NCBI GenBank assembly: GCA_031263725.1
Contig: JAISFF010000007.1
Location: 1 to 64,000 of the forward strand
Source of the DNA: Lysobacteraceae bacterium
GTDB taxonomy: Bacteria; Pseudomonadota; Gammaproteobacteria; Xanthomonadales; Xanthomonadaceae
Direction: 5' to 3'
DNA: 64,000 bases
Below the pieces are notes generated by a model. The model was not told where the DNA came from and ran no database searches. It saw nothing but the letters and a program-made list of their open reading frames with translations. This document shows positions 46,867-56,724 of this stretch, one piece after another; position 1 is the stretch's first letter; the number at the start of each line of letters is the position of its first letter. The position numbers and the translations under genes were made by a program.

Positions 46867-48569
46867 GGCCGAAGCTCCACGGGAATGACGCGGTGCGTCG
46901 GATAAGGCGGCAGTTCGATTTCACCGCTGCGGTGCAGGTAATCGCCGAAGTCCTCGTTTTCCTCACGCTCGCGGGCATAGCGGCCCAGCAGCGTGTCCAG
47001 CGTCCGCAGGATTTCGGTTTCGTCGATGTTTTCCCGGTACAGCGTATTGAGGCGCTGTCCGCGCTGGTCGCCGCCGAGCATCAGGTTGTAGCGTCCGGGT
47101 GCCTTGCCGACCAGGGCGATCTCGGCCAGATAGGGGCGCGAACAGCCATTGGGGCAGCCGGAAATGCGCAGCAGGATCGGGGTTTCGGCCAAGCCGTGCT
47201 TCTGCAGGATCGGTTGCAGGAGATCGAGAAAATCGGGCAGGTAGCGCTCGGCCTCGGCCATCGCCAGGGCGCAGGTGGGCAGGGCGACGCAGGCCATCGC
47301 GGCGCGCGCCAGCGCGGTCGGCGCGGCGTTGCCGGTATCCAGCCGATATCGTTGCACCAGCGATTCGATCGTCGGCTTCCGGGCATCGGAAATGCCGGCG
47401 ATGACGAGATTCTGATTCGGCGTCAGCCGGAATTCGCCATCGAGGATGCGCGCGATCTCGCGCAGGCCGCTGAGATGCGGCGTGCCGGGACGGTCGGCCA
47501 AGCGGCCCGCCGACAGCGACAGCGTCAGATGCCAGCGGCCGTCCTGTCCCTGCGTCCAGCCGAAGCGGTCGCCGTTGTGGTCGAAACGGAACGGGCGCGG
47601 CGTTTGCAGCGCGATCCCGGAGCGGCGCTCAATCTCGCCGCGAATGCAATCCAGGCCGCGATCGTCGATGGTGTATTTGAAACGTGCGCGTTTGCGTTGC
47701 TCGCGGTTGCCGTAATCCCGCTGTGTCGTGACCACGGCGGTGGCGACATCAAGCAATTGGTCGCGATGGATGAAACCGGCCACATCGGCCACGCGCGGCC
47801 AGGTTTCGGCATCGCCGTGGCTGGCGCCCATGCCGCCGCCCAGGCTGAGGTTGTAGCCGACGATTTCGCCCTGCGCGTCGGTGATGCCGACGAAACCGAG
47901 ATCGTTGGCGAATACATCGACATCGTTCAGCGGCGGCAGCGCGAAGCCGATCTTGAATTTGCGCGGCAGATAGCGCTCGCCGTAGATCGGTTCCGGCTCC
48001 TCGCCGCTGCCGCCGACCCGTTCCTCGTCCAGCCAGATTTCGTAATAGGCGCGGGTATTGGGCAGCAGGTGCTCGGACAGGCGCGCCGCGTCCGCGTACA
48101 GCATGGCATGCGCCGAGGACAGCAGCGGATTGGCGGCGACCTGGACATTGCGGTTGACATCGCCGCAGGCGGCCAGCGTATCGATCATGGCGGCGTTGAT
48201 CGCCTGCATCGTCACCTTCAGCTCGCGCTTGATGACGCCGTGGAACTGGATCGCCTGACGCGTGGTGACGCGCAGCGAATGATTGCCGTAGGTGGTGGCG
48301 ATCGCATCCAGCTTCAGCCATTGTCCGGGACTGATGACGCCGCCCGGCGTGCGGGTGCGAATCATGAATTGATAGGCGGGCTCCAGCTTCTGCCGGCGCC
48401 GCTCGTCGCGCAGATCACGGTCGTCCTGCTGATAGCTGCCGTGGTACTTGATCAGGGTCTGGTCGTCCTCGGCCAGTGCTCCGGTCACGGGGTTGGCGAG
48501 GCTTTGCAGCAGGCTGCCGCGCAAGCGGCGGCTGTCGGATTTGATGTCTTCGACGGAATGCGTGCTCAT
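46863..48569 (-). CDS. cysI: Sulfite reductase (NADPH) haemoprotein beta-component
   Basis: This 568-residue enzyme reduces sulfite to sulfide with six electrons, using sirohaem and a 4Fe-4S cluster. Cluster cysteines are visible near [14 protein letters not shown] and [13 protein letters not shown]. The start is ATG at 48569 ([20 protein letters not shown]). It lies 21 bases after cysJ and overlaps cysH. Confidence 0.96.
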   Translation of the reverse strand: MSTHSVEDIKSDSRRLRGSLLQSLANPVTGALAEDDQTLIKYHGSYQQDDRDLRDERRRQKLEPAYQFMIRTRTPGGVISPGQWLKLDAIATTYGNHSLRVTTRQAIQFHGVIKRELKVTMQAINAAMIDTLAACGDVNRNVQVAANPLLSSAHAMLYADAARLSEHLLPNTRAYYEIWLDEERVGGSGEEPEPIYGERYLPRKFKIGFALPPLNDVDVFANDLGFVGITDAQGEIVGYNLSLGGGMGASHGDAETWPRVADVAGFIHRDQLLDVATAVVTTQRDYGNREQRKRARFKYTIDDRGLDCIRGEIERRSGIALQTPRPFRFDHNGDRFGWTQGQDGRWHLTLSLSAGRLADRPGTPHLSGLREIARILDGEFRLTPNQNLVIAGISDARKPTIESLVQRYRLDTGNAAPTALARAAMACVALPTCALAMAEAERYLPDFLDLLQPILQKHGLAETPILLRISGCPNGCSRPYLAEIALVGKAPGRYNLMLGGDQRGQRLNTLYRENIDETEILRTLDTLLGRYAREREENEDFGDYLHRSGEIELPPYPTHRVIPVELRP

Positions 48570-48590
48570 GGCGATGTTGGCGGCAAGGTC

Positions 48591-50450
48591 TCAGTAGACA
48601 TCGCGGCTGTAGCGTCCTCCGGATTGCAGGTCGGTGAGATAGGCCGAGGCGTCTTCCTGGTCGAGCGCGCCGTGCTCGGCGACGATGTCGCGCAGCGCCG
48701 CGTGCACGTCCTTGCTCATGGCGATGCCGCCGCAGACATAGAGATGCGCGCCGTTCCGCAGCCAGTCGAACAGCTCGCGTCCCCGTTCGCGCAGCCGGTG
48801 CTGGATGTAGATCTTGTCCGCCTGGTCGCGCGAGAACGCGAGATCCAGGCGATGCAGTTCGCCGCGTTGCAGCGCCTGCTGCCATTCGCGCTGATACAGG
48901 AAATCGCTGTTGAAATGCTGGGCGCCGAAGCACAGCCAGTTGCGGCCGGACGCGCCGGTTTCCGCGCGCTCCTGGACGAAAGCCCGGAACGGCGCCACGC
49001 CGGTGCCGGGGCCGATCATGATGATGTCGCGTCCGGTATCGGACGGAACCCGGAAACGCTCGTTGCGGTGCAGAAAGACTGGAACCTCGCCGCCTTCGCC
49101 GATCTGCGCGAGATAGTGGCTGGCGGCTCCCGCATGCGCGCGGCCGAAGGCCTCGTATTGCAGGATGTCCACGGTCAGGTGGGCTTCGTCTCCGACCCGT
49201 TTGCGGCTGGAGGCGATCGAATACAGCCGGGCCGTGACGGGACGCAGCGACGCTACGAACGCATCCGCGCTCCAGTCCACCGGCCAGTGTTGCAGCAGGT
49301 CGATCAACTGGTGGGTATTGAACAGTCTGGCCAGATCGGCGCTGCGTCCCGGTTCGAGCAGTTGCGCCAGATCGCCCGCGCCGCGTTCGATATGGGCGGC
49401 CAGGAACGGGCGGGAAAGCCGGGTCAGCTCGCGATGCGCGGCCAGCCATTCGCGCAATGGCCGGCTTGCGCCTTCATGGGATACCTCGGCGTCGCCGGAC
49501 AGCGACAGGCTATCCAGCGTGGCATCCACCAGCGCGTCGGAATTGCGATGCACGATACCCAGTGCATCGCCGGGCTCGTAGCGGATATCGCTGCCTTCGA
49601 GCGCAAGCTCGATGTGCCGGATATGTTTGTCCGGTTGGGCGTATTCCGCATATGCCGGGCCTTTGAAGTCGCGGCCGCTGATACGCTGGTTCGCGATGAC
49701 CTCGGCCCGGAACGGCGACGCCGGCGTATGGGTCGAGCTGGCCGATACCGCCGGTGGGATAGGGGTCGGCGTTTCCGCCGCGGGGCCGGAAGTCTTGCCG
49801 TGATGCCCGGCTTGCTCCAGTGCGCTGGCGCGCCAAGGGCCGGCCACGCTTGCGATATCCAGGTCGGCCTCGCCGGCATCGAAAAGGCGCTGTGCGCCGA
49901 GTTCGGCCAGACGTGCATCCAGACGGCGACCGATGCCGCAGAAATCGGCGTAGCTCGAATCGCCCAATCCCAGAACCGCATATTTCAGTTCGGGCAGCTT
50001 CGGTGCGCGGCGACCGTCGAGGTATTCGATCAGGCCGATGGCATCGTCGGGTGGATCGCCTTCGCCCTGCGTGCTGATGACCACATAGAGCAGGCGTTCC
50101 TGAACCAGCTCGCGGGTCGGGTAGACATCGGCCCGCACGAGGCGCGCCGACAGCCCAGCGGCCCGCAGGTCGGCGAAAAGCGATTCGGCGACCTTGCGGG
50201 CATTGCCGGTCTGGCTGCCGTAGACCACCGTGACCTGGTTCGAGTCTGCGGTTGGCGCGGATGCTCCGGCATCGATGATCGGTCCAGCGCCGCCGCGTCG
50301 GGCGATGCCGGCCAGATAGCCGGACAGCCACCACAGATGCGAATTGTCCAGTTCCTGCGTCAGTCGCAATACCAGATCCGATTGCTCCCTGGTCAAGGGT
50401 GAAGGCAGTGTGATGGACGGGTCGGCGAGCATCTGCGGCGATTCGTTCAT
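48591..50450 (-). CDS. cysJ: Sulfite reductase (NADPH) flavoprotein alpha-component
   Basis: This 619-residue diflavin reductase passes electrons from NADPH to CysI. The flavodoxin domain has VVYGSQTGNARKVAE; the FAD domain has RLYSIASSRKR; the NADPH part has IGPGTGVAPFRAFVQERA and ends YSRDVY. The ATG at 50450 gives a length close to E. coli CysJ (599); longer in-frame starts would run into the divergent promoter region. It is the first gene of the leftward cysJIH-G arm. Confidence 0.95.
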   Translation of the reverse strand: MNESPQMLADPSITLPSPLTREQSDLVLRLTQELDNSHLWWLSGYLAGIARRGGAGPIIDAGASAPTADSNQVTVVYGSQTGNARKVAESLFADLRAAGLSARLVRADVYPTRELVQERLLYVVISTQGEGDPPDDAIGLIEYLDGRRAPKLPELKYAVLGLGDSSYADFCGIGRRLDARLAELGAQRLFDAGEADLDIASVAGPWRASALEQAGHHGKTSGPAAETPTPIPPAVSASSTHTPASPFRAEVIANQRISGRDFKGPAYAEYAQPDKHIRHIELALEGSDIRYEPGDALGIVHRNSDALVDATLDSLSLSGDAEVSHEGASRPLREWLAAHRELTRLSRPFLAAHIERGAGDLAQLLEPGRSADLARLFNTHQLIDLLQHWPVDWSADAFVASLRPVTARLYSIASSRKRVGDEAHLTVDILQYEAFGRAHAGAASHYLAQIGEGGEVPVFLHRNERFRVPSDTGRDIIMIGPGTGVAPFRAFVQERAETGASGRNWLCFGAQHFNSDFLYQREWQQALQRGELHRLDLAFSRDQADKIYIQHRLRERGRELFDWLRNGAHLYVCGGIAMSKDVHAALRDIVAEHGALDQEDASAYLTDLQSGGRYSRDVY

Positions 50451-50586
50451 TGCTATCGAGGGTCGCAGGGTAAGGACAGGTGACGATGGCGAAAAATGAA
50501 AAGCGATTATCTGGGTATGCGGTTTGCTCATTTCCATTGCAGCGGGGAACGTCCGGATACTACGCCGTCCAATTCTCGGAATCCTC

Positions 50587-51339
50587 ATGCATATACCCCC
50601 GGAGCTTATTGGGTTCATCGCCATCGGATTCGGCGCGCAACTGGTCGATGGCGCACTGGGCATGGCCTATGGCGTAACCGCATCCAGCATGTTGCTCGGG
50701 CTCGGGATTCCACCCGCCACCACCAGTGCCACCGTGCATGCGGCCGAGTGTTTCACCACCGGTGCATCGCTGGCCTCGCATCACCTGCTGGGCAATATCG
50801 ACCGCGGGCTGTTCTGGCGGCTGCTGATTCCCGGCGTGATCGGCGCCGCCGTGGGCGCCTACATGCTGGGACAACTGCCGGGCGAGAAACTCAAACCGTG
50901 GATCGCCAGCTATCTGCTGTTGCTGGGATTGGTCATCCTGTTCAAGGCCATCCGCAAGCACCAACCCAGGCTGGCGATTTCCAAAGTACGCTCACTGGGC
51001 TTCGTTGGCGCGCTGGTGGACACGATGGGCGGCGGCGGCTGGGGACCGGTGGTGACCAGCAGTCTGCTGGCGCGCGGCAACGATCCGCGCCGCACCATCG
51101 GCACCGTCAATGCGGTCGAGTTCTTCGTCACGCTGACTGCATCCATCGTATTCCTGGCGACGCTCGGCCTGGACCACTGGCACATCATCGTCGGCCTGGC
51201 CATAGGCGGCGTGCTCGCCGCGCCGCTGGGCGCCTGGTTCATCCGCTGGGTCAAGCCGAGGCCGCTGTTGATCGCGGTCGGAATACTGGTCGTCGGCCTT
51301 AGCATCCGCACCCTGTTGATCCATTTCGGAGTCATTTGA
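50587..51339 (+). CDS. TauE/SafE-family (TSUP) sulfur-compound permease
   Basis: This 250-residue membrane protein has about eight hydrophobic segments in two repeats. The family pattern is visible in GFGAQLVDGALGMAYG and DTMGGGGWGPVVTSSLLARG. TSUP proteins move sulfite, sulfate or organosulfonates. It is the first gene of the rightward TSUP-cysD-cysNC arm, 3 bases before cysD, so sulfate uptake or sulfite export is likely. It could play the part of a CysZ-like sulfate permease; substrate and direction are not shown. Confidence 0.85.
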   Translation: MHIPPELIGFIAIGFGAQLVDGALGMAYGVTASSMLLGLGIPPATTSATVHAAECFTTGASLASHHLLGNIDRGLFWRLLIPGVIGAAVGAYMLGQLPGEKLKPWIASYLLLLGLVILFKAIRKHQPRLAISKVRSLGFVGALVDTMGGGGWGPVVTSSLLARGNDPRRTIGTVNAVEFFVTLTASIVFLATLGLDHWHIIVGLAIGGVLAAPLGAWFIRWVKPRPLLIAVGILVVGLSIRTLLIHFGVI

Positions 51340-51342
51340 TCC

Positions 51343-52329
51343 ATGGATACCGTTCTTGGCCAGTCTTGCCTGGACGCACCGGCGCTGCCATTGCCGCCGC
51401 CGCGGCCGGCATTCCGTCCGGCGGTGGCGCCGGCACTGTCGCATCTCGATCGTCTGGAAGCGGAGAGCCTGCATATCCTGCGCGAGGTCGCCGCCGAGTT
51501 CCGCAATCCGGTGATGCTCTATTCGGTTGGCAAGGACAGTTCGGTATTGCTGCACCTGCTGACCAAGGCATTCGCGCCGGCGCGACCGCCGATATCGCTG
51601 CTGCATGTGGACACGCGCTGGAAGTTCCGCGAGATGATCGCGTTTCGGGATCGTCGCGCCGCTGAAACCGGCGTCGATCTGCGCGCGCATATCAATCCGG
51701 ACGGCATCGCCCGCAATATCGGGCCGTTCACCCATGGCGCGGTGATGCATACCGATGTGATGAAAACGCAGGGCCTGAAACAGGCGCTGGAAAAATGGAA
51801 ATTCGATGCGGCCATCGGCGGCGCGCGCCGCGACGAGGAAAAATCGCGCGCCAAGGAACGCGTGTTTTCGTTCCGCAACGCGAAGCACCAGTGGGAGCCC
51901 AAGCGGCAGCGTCCCGAACTGTGGAATCTGTACAACGCGCATATCCACTCCGGCGAAAGCGTGCGGGTGTTTCCGCTGTCGAACTGGACCGAGCTGGATA
52001 TCTGGCTCTACATCTATCGGGAAAGCATTCCCGTGGTGCCGTTGTACTTCGCCGCCGAGCGGCCCGTGGTCGAGCGCGACGGTGCCTTGATCATGGTCGA
52101 TGACGAGCGTCTGCCGCTGCGCGATGGCGAGAAGCCGCAAATGCGCAAGGTCAGATTCCGCACGCTGGGTTGCTATCCGCTGACCGGCGCCATCGAGTCG
52201 GAAGCCGATACGCTGGAGAAGATCATCGCCGAGACCCTGGTCGCGACCAGTTCCGAACGCCAGGGGCGGGTGATCGATCACGATCCGGGCGCATCGATGG
52301 AGAAGAAAAAACGGGAAGGCTATTTCTGA
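51343..52329 (+). CDS. cysD: Sulfate adenylyltransferase subunit 2
   Basis: This 328-residue PP-loop enzyme makes APS from sulfate and ATP with CysN. The motif [15 protein letters not shown] is at about 58-72; [29 protein letters not shown] and GCYPLTGA are family blocks. The N-terminal 35 residues are Pro-rich, longer than usual. It lies 3 bases after the TSUP gene. A hairpin (52351-52389) lies between it and cysNC. Confidence 0.95.
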   Translation: MDTVLGQSCLDAPALPLPPPRPAFRPAVAPALSHLDRLEAESLHILREVAAEFRNPVMLYSVGKDSSVLLHLLTKAFAPARPPISLLHVDTRWKFREMIAFRDRRAAETGVDLRAHINPDGIARNIGPFTHGAVMHTDVMKTQGLKQALEKWKFDAAIGGARRDEEKSRAKERVFSFRNAKHQWEPKRQRPELWNLYNAHIHSGESVRVFPLSNWTELDIWLYIYRESIPVVPLYFAAERPVVERDGALIMVDDERLPLRDGEKPQMRKVRFRTLGCYPLTGAIESEADTLEKIIAETLVATSSERQGRVIDHDPGASMEKKKREGYF

Positions 52330-52350
52330 TGCCGGTTCTTCGCGCACATG

Positions 52351-52389
52351 CCGCCATCCCGATGGAGTGGGTGGCGGTTTCCGGTTTTT
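52351..52389 (+). terminator. Terminator-like hairpin between cysD and cysNC
   Basis: CCGCCATCCC and GGGTGGCGG form a 9-bp stem with one bulge, followed by TTT-CCGG-TTTTT. It lies inside the operon, 22 bases past cysD. The interrupted T-run suggests partial termination or mRNA stabilisation rather than a full stop. Confidence 0.5.
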
Positions 52390-52464
52390 CACGATTTCCA
52401 GGGCTTGTCTCCGCGGGCCGCATCACCCTGTCGCCCAATGTCTGATCAGCCGGGGAGCACGCCA

Positions 52465-54339
52465 ATGAACGCGGTCGCCGATATCGCCGATTACCTCAAG
52501 CGCCATGAATCCAAACCGTTGCTGCGTTTCATCAGCTGCGGCAGCGTGGACGACGGCAAGAGCACCCTGATCGGAAGATTGCTTTACGACAGCAAGTGCC
52601 TGTTCGACGACCAGCTCGCGACGTTGGCATCGGACAGCCGCCGCCACGGCACCCAGGGCGAGAACATCGACTACGCCTTGCTGCTGGACGGTCTGGCGGC
52701 GGAACGGGAGCAGGGCATCACCATCGATGTCGCATACCGCTATTTCGATACCGACGAACGCAAATTCATCGTGGCCGATTGCCCGGGGCACGAGCAGTAC
52801 ACCCGCAACATGGTGACCGGCGCCTCCACGGCGGATTTGGCGGTGGTACTGGTGGATGCGCGCAAAGGCCTGGCGGTCCAGACCCGGCGGCACAGCTTCA
52901 TTCTCGGCCTGCTGGGAATCCGCCGCATCGTGCTGGCGGTGAACAAGATGGATCTGGTCGGATTCGATCAATCGGTGTTCGAAGATATCGCCGCGGGTTA
53001 TCTCGAACTGGTGCGGCCGTGGGGCATCGAGCAAGTGCAGTGCATCCCGGTCTCGGCGCTGGAGGGCGACAACCTGTCCACGCGCTCGCAGCGCACCCCC
53101 TGGTACGACGGCCCCGGCCTGCTGGAATATCTGGAAACGGTTCCGGTCGACGATCGGGATTCACGGGCCGGCCTGCGTATGCCAGTGCAATGGGTCAACC
53201 GGCCGGACCAGAATTTCCGCGGCTTCGCCGGTACCATCGCCACGGGTGAAGTGCGACCGGGCGATCCGGTCATGGTGCTGCCTTCCGCGCACCGCTCGAC
53301 CGTGGCCCGCGTTCTCGATGCGGGAGTCGACTGCGCGGCCGCACGTGCCGGTCAGGCTGTCACCTTGACCCTGACCGACGAGATCGACATCGGTCGCGGC
53401 GATGTCATCGTGGCTGCCAATGATCCGCCGCAGGTCGCCGACCATTTCGCCGCGCATGTGCTGTGGATGGATGCGAACGCGCTGCTGCCCGGGCGGCCGT
53501 ATTGGCTGAAGATCGGTGCGCGCACGGTATCGGCGACGATCCGGGCCATCCAGTACCGCATCGATGTCAACACCCAGCAGCGGAGCGATGCTTCGCGCCT
53601 CGAAATGAACGAGGTAGGGTATTGCGAGCTGGAACTGGACCATCCGATCGCGTTCGAGCGCTATGCGGAAAGTCGCGCGCTGGGAGGATTCATCCTGATC
53701 GACCGGGAGGAACACGCCACGGTGGCGGCCGGGACTCTCGACAGGGCGCTGACGCCCGATCGCGATGTGCGACGGCAGCCGCTGGATGTCGATCAGGTTG
53801 CGCGGGCGCGGATCAAGGGACAGACGCCCAGAGTGCTGTGGTTCACGGGCCTGTCCGGGGCCGGCAAGTCGACGCTGGCCAATCGTGTGGACCGGCAACT
53901 GTTCGCACGCGGATACCACACCTTTCTTCTTGATGGCGACAACCTGCGTCGTGGACTCAACCGGGATCTCGGCTTCTCCGATGCAGACCGCGTGGAGAAC
54001 ATCCGCCGCGTCGCGGAAGTGGCGCGATTGATGGTCGATGCGGGCCTGATCGTGCTGGTGTGCCTGATATCCCCATTCCGCGCCGATCGCGCGTTGGCGC
54101 GCAGCCGCTTCGAGCCGGGCGAATTCGTCGAGGTGCATGTCGATGCGCCGTTGGCCGTCGCCGAAGCGCGCGATGTGAAGGGCCTCTATCGCAAGGCGCG
54201 GGCAGGACAGATAACGCATTTCACCGGCATCGACTCGGCTTATGAAGCGCCGACCAACCCGGAACTTCACCTGCGGACCGATTCCGATACGGTGGAAGGC
54301 CTGACCCAGCGCGTGCTGGACTATCTGCAACTCAAATGA
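52465..54339 (+). CDS. cysN: Bifunctional sulfate adenylyltransferase subunit 1/adenylylsulfate kinase
   Basis: This 624-residue CysNC fusion has an N-terminal EF-Tu-like GTPase (GSVDDGKST at 26-34, [13 protein letters not shown]) and beta-barrel domains. A C-terminal APS kinase follows from about 450 (P-loop GLSGAGKST at about 461-469, and [16 protein letters not shown]). It activates sulfate to APS with CysD, then phosphorylates it to PAPS. GGGGAG lies 7 bases before the ATG at 52465. There is no separate cysC, as the fused domain replaces it. Confidence 0.96.
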   Translation: MNAVADIADYLKRHESKPLLRFISCGSVDDGKSTLIGRLLYDSKCLFDDQLATLASDSRRHGTQGENIDYALLLDGLAAEREQGITIDVAYRYFDTDERKFIVADCPGHEQYTRNMVTGASTADLAVVLVDARKGLAVQTRRHSFILGLLGIRRIVLAVNKMDLVGFDQSVFEDIAAGYLELVRPWGIEQVQCIPVSALEGDNLSTRSQRTPWYDGPGLLEYLETVPVDDRDSRAGLRMPVQWVNRPDQNFRGFAGTIATGEVRPGDPVMVLPSAHRSTVARVLDAGVDCAAARAGQAVTLTLTDEIDIGRGDVIVAANDPPQVADHFAAHVLWMDANALLPGRPYWLKIGARTVSATIRAIQYRIDVNTQQRSDASRLEMNEVGYCELELDHPIAFERYAESRALGGFILIDREEHATVAAGTLDRALTPDRDVRRQPLDVDQVARARIKGQTPRVLWFTGLSGAGKSTLANRVDRQLFARGYHTFLLDGDNLRRGLNRDLGFSDADRVENIRRVAEVARLMVDAGLIVLVCLISPFRADRALARSRFEPGEFVEVHVDAPLAVAEARDVKGLYRKARAGQITHFTGIDSAYEAPTNPELHLRTDSDTVEGLTQRVLDYLQLK

Positions 54340-54475
54340 GAACGGCCGCACGGCGGACATGCGGCGACCTGGACGACCTGAATCGGGTACGCCCAGCTCC
54401 GGGCTTTCATTTTAATTCAACGAAATCAACATGTTATTAGGATGATGGAAGTCGTTCTCTGTTCCTGTTTGACAG

Positions 54476-54494
54476 CAATTCTCATTTGTAATTG
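54476..54494. promoter_or_regulatory. Palindromic element upstream of bfd (possible Fur site)
   Basis: CAATT-CTCATTTGT-AATTG is an inverted repeat in an AT-rich stretch 46 bases before bfd. The size and composition fit a Fur-type operator, and bfd genes are often iron-repressed, but the match to the Fur consensus is only partial. Confidence 0.35.
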
Positions 54495-54539
54495 AATGTC
54501 ATCGGGCACTTTCGCCCGGTTCGATCGATCGTCACTGCC

Positions 54540-54752
54540 ATGTACGTATGCATCTGCAACGGGGTCACTGACAAACATATCCGTACGGCCGCCGGCGAAG
54601 GCTGCCGCAGCGTCGCTGAACTGACCATGCGGACCGGCTGTGGATCCAATTGCGGCAGCTGCCTGGAGTACGCCGCATCGATGCTGGCCGAAGCGCATGC
54701 ACAGCGGGAACAGAGCCTGCCATTCGCCATCCTGTCGGCATCGGCGGCCTGA
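54540..54752 (+). CDS. bfd: Bacterioferritin-associated ferredoxin
   Basis: This 70-residue [2Fe-2S] protein starts MYVCICNGVTDKHI. The cluster cysteines are C4, C6 and the pair in GCGSNCGSCLE. It reduces the haem of bacterioferritin to release stored iron. The longer in-frame start 48 bases upstream does not fit the family. Two bacterioferritin genes lie about 840 bases downstream, separated by a decayed effector fragment. Confidence 0.93.
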   Translation: MYVCICNGVTDKHIRTAAGEGCRSVAELTMRTGCGSNCGSCLEYAASMLAEAHAQREQSLPFAILSASAA

Positions 54753-54886
54753 AACGGTTCAGAGAGGAAAACTGGATTTCCTTCTAATATATTGAATAAT
54801 AACAACATTTTTGAATGAATCATTTGGATTTTCCGGGATGTCCGGGAATCCATACCTCCGTTCTGCGTGAGGACCTCTTCCCCGGA

Positions 54887-55320
54887 TCATTTGCGGATCA
54901 TCGATGGATCACCCCATGGTGGCCCACCCTGGGTCGGGTCGTCCGGTTCCTTCTGCTGGGCCAGTGGCCGTTCCTGTTCCTGCTGTCGCTCCAGTTCGCG
55001 GTTGACGCTGGCCAGTTGCTGGAAACTCTCCTGCTCGGGAGTGGCGACCGCTTGGGCCGTGGGCAGCACGGCACGCTGCATGTCCAATGCCCCCATCCCG
55101 CCCTGCACGGCGAAGATGTGCGGGTTCGCCTCGGCGGGGCGTGCGGCCGAAGGCCGCATCGAGCTTATGGACACCATTCAGGCGCTGTGTGATCTGGGTG
55201 ACGCGGGTCATCGCCAGCGAGCGGCGGGGCCGAGGCCATCGGGCCGGAAATTTCCTCTTGCATCTTTTCGCGCAAAGGCGACGACCGACTCGGCTTCTGA
55301 TTCTGGACTTGGCCGGCTTC
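54887..55320 (-). pseudogene. Decayed X-Tfe effector fragment with XVIPCD domain
   Basis: Three leftward frames together spell an XVIPCD, the C-terminal secretion domain of Xanthomonadales type IV effectors. First comes DDPRHPDH (about 55189-55212), then after a shift LNGVHKLDAAFGRT (55140-55180). After a second shift and a deletion come IFAVQGG (about 55101-55120) and LPTAQAVATPEQESFQQL. The tail is Gln/Glu-rich (RELERQQEQERPLAQQ) and stops at 54887. No catalytic domain is visible upstream; a frame open to 55527 has no recognisable enzyme motif. It is a dead remnant. Confidence 0.65.
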
Positions 55321-55536
55321 CACTCCGGAGGGCATGGCGGCAAGCGATACCTCTACGGCGGCGTCATGCTCGGCCATTCGCCGTTCATGGGGCCGCCCGC
55401 GCATTCCCTTGGGCTTGCCGCCATCGCCGTTCAGGAGGCCCGGTTCCCGGCCCAGCCGTTCCCTTGGCTTTTCTGCACGGATGGCGAGCCAGGCTGAAAT
55501 CGGTATACCAACGAATACGATTCGCATTTCGCCACT

Positions 55537-55550
55537 GGCTCGCGCGAGCC
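55537..55550. promoter_or_regulatory. 14-bp perfect palindrome upstream of the first bacterioferritin
   Basis: GGCTCGCGCGAGCC is a perfect palindrome 43 bases before the bfr ATG, in the place of a promoter or operator. It does not look like a Fur site. It could be a regulator site or a chance GC-rich palindrome. Confidence 0.3.
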
Positions 55551-55593
55551 GGTAGAGTAGCGTCCATCGTTACGCCACATCCAAGGACAAGCA

Positions 55594-56067
55594 ATGCAAG
55601 GTGACCGCAAAGTCATTGAGTATCTCAACAAGGTTCTCTATCACGAATTGACCGCCATCAACCAGTACTATCTCCACGGCAAGATGCTCAAGAACTGGGG
55701 ACTGGAAGAGCTGGCCAAGCATGTGGTCAAGGCTTCGATCAGCGAGATGAAATATGCCGGCGAAGTGACGGAACGCATCCTGTTCCTGGAAGGGTTGCCG
55801 AACTACCAGTTGCTCGGCAAGCTGCGTATCGGCGAAACCCCCCGTGAAATCTTCGGTTGCGATCTGGCCCTGCAAAGGGACGATGCCGTGCCGTTGCTGC
55901 GTGAAGCGATCGCCTACGCCAACTCGGTCAGGGACTATGTCAGCCGCGAGCTGATGGTGCGCATTCTGGACGACAATGAAGAACACATCGACTGGCTGGA
56001 AACGCAGCTGGATCTGATGGGCCGCGTCGGCGAGCAGAATTATCTGCAGACCAAGATGGAAGACTGA
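55594..56067 (+). CDS. Bacterioferritin, haem-type subunit with impaired ferroxidase site
   Basis: This 157-residue ferritin-fold protein is close to E. coli Bfr in length. The haem-ligand Met52 is kept (SEMKY, 50-54), as is E18. Of the ferroxidase ligands, His54 is Tyr54, Glu94 is Gln94 and Glu127 is Asn128 (one-residue offset), while E51 and H131 remain. It should bind haem but not oxidise iron well alone. AAGGA precedes the ATG. It is paired with the next gene, which shows the opposite pattern. Confidence 0.9.
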   Translation: MQGDRKVIEYLNKVLYHELTAINQYYLHGKMLKNWGLEELAKHVVKASISEMKYAGEVTERILFLEGLPNYQLLGKLRIGETPREIFGCDLALQRDDAVPLLREAIAYANSVRDYVSRELMVRILDDNEEHIDWLETQLDLMGRVGEQNYLQTKMED

Positions 56068-56198
56068 GTGCGACCGCTCGTCCCGGCGAGCGAGCCGAAG
56101 TCGACATCTTCCGCAACATCACGGTTCCTTCCGCCATACCGAACACAACCTGTTCCATCTTCCCTAATCCGGTCTCGGTTCCACTTGGAGTAATGCCG

Positions 56199-56669
56199 AT
56201 GCAAGGTCATCCCGAAGTCATCAACTATCTCAACCGCCTGTTGCGCGGCGAGCTGGCCGCACGCGACCAGTATTTCCTCCACTCCCGTCGCTATGCGCAT
56301 TTCGGACTGGATGCGCTGTACGCGCGGATCAACCATGAAATGCAGGAAGAAACCGGGCACGCCGATGCGTTGATAAAGCGTCTGTTCTTCCTGGAAGCCG
56401 AGCCGGACATGCGGCCGAATTCGTTCGAGCCCGGCGTCGATGTCGAGGACATGCTGCGCAAGGATCTGGCGCTGGAGTATGAAGTCCGTGCCAATCTCGC
56501 CGAAGGCATCGCGCTCTGCGAAGAGCATCAGGACTATGTCAGCCGTGCGCTGCTGGTCGATCAGCTCAAGGATACCGAGGAAGACCATGCGTACTGGCTG
56601 GAACGGCAGTTGGGCCTGATCCAGCGCATCGGCCTGGAGCGGTACCAGCAGGCCAAGATCGATGACTGA
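56199..56669 (+). CDS. Bacterioferritin, ferroxidase-type subunit lacking the haem Met
   Basis: This 156-residue ferritin has an intact di-iron site: E18, E51, H54 (EETGHAD), E93 (DLALE), and E127 and H130 (TEEDH). The haem-ligand Met52 is Thr52. It should oxidise and store iron but lack its own axial haem ligand. GGAG lies 8 bases before the ATG at 56199; an ATG at 56193 has no room for a ribosome site. It probably forms mixed shells with the upstream subunit, as known for paired BfrA/BfrB proteins. Confidence 0.9.
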   Translation: MQGHPEVINYLNRLLRGELAARDQYFLHSRRYAHFGLDALYARINHEMQEETGHADALIKRLFFLEAEPDMRPNSFEPGVDVEDMLRKDLALEYEVRANLAEGIALCEEHQDYVSRALLVDQLKDTEEDHAYWLERQLGLIQRIGLERYQQAKIDD

Positions 56670-56696
56670 CCTGGGCGGCGGTCTTCGGATCAAGCA

Positions 56697-56724
56697 GGGC
56701 GAAACGGGAGTTTCGCCCTTTTTT
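56697..56724 (+). terminator. Rho-independent terminator after bfr
   Basis: GGGCGAAAC / GTTTCGCCC form a 9-bp stem around GGGA, followed by six Ts. Confidence 0.92.

Noticed and set aside
46764..50402. A 1212-codon rightward open frame opposite cysH-cysI-cysJ
   Set aside because: It is the antisense shadow of three well-identified genes in GC-rich DNA; it has no ribosome site and no recognisable motif.
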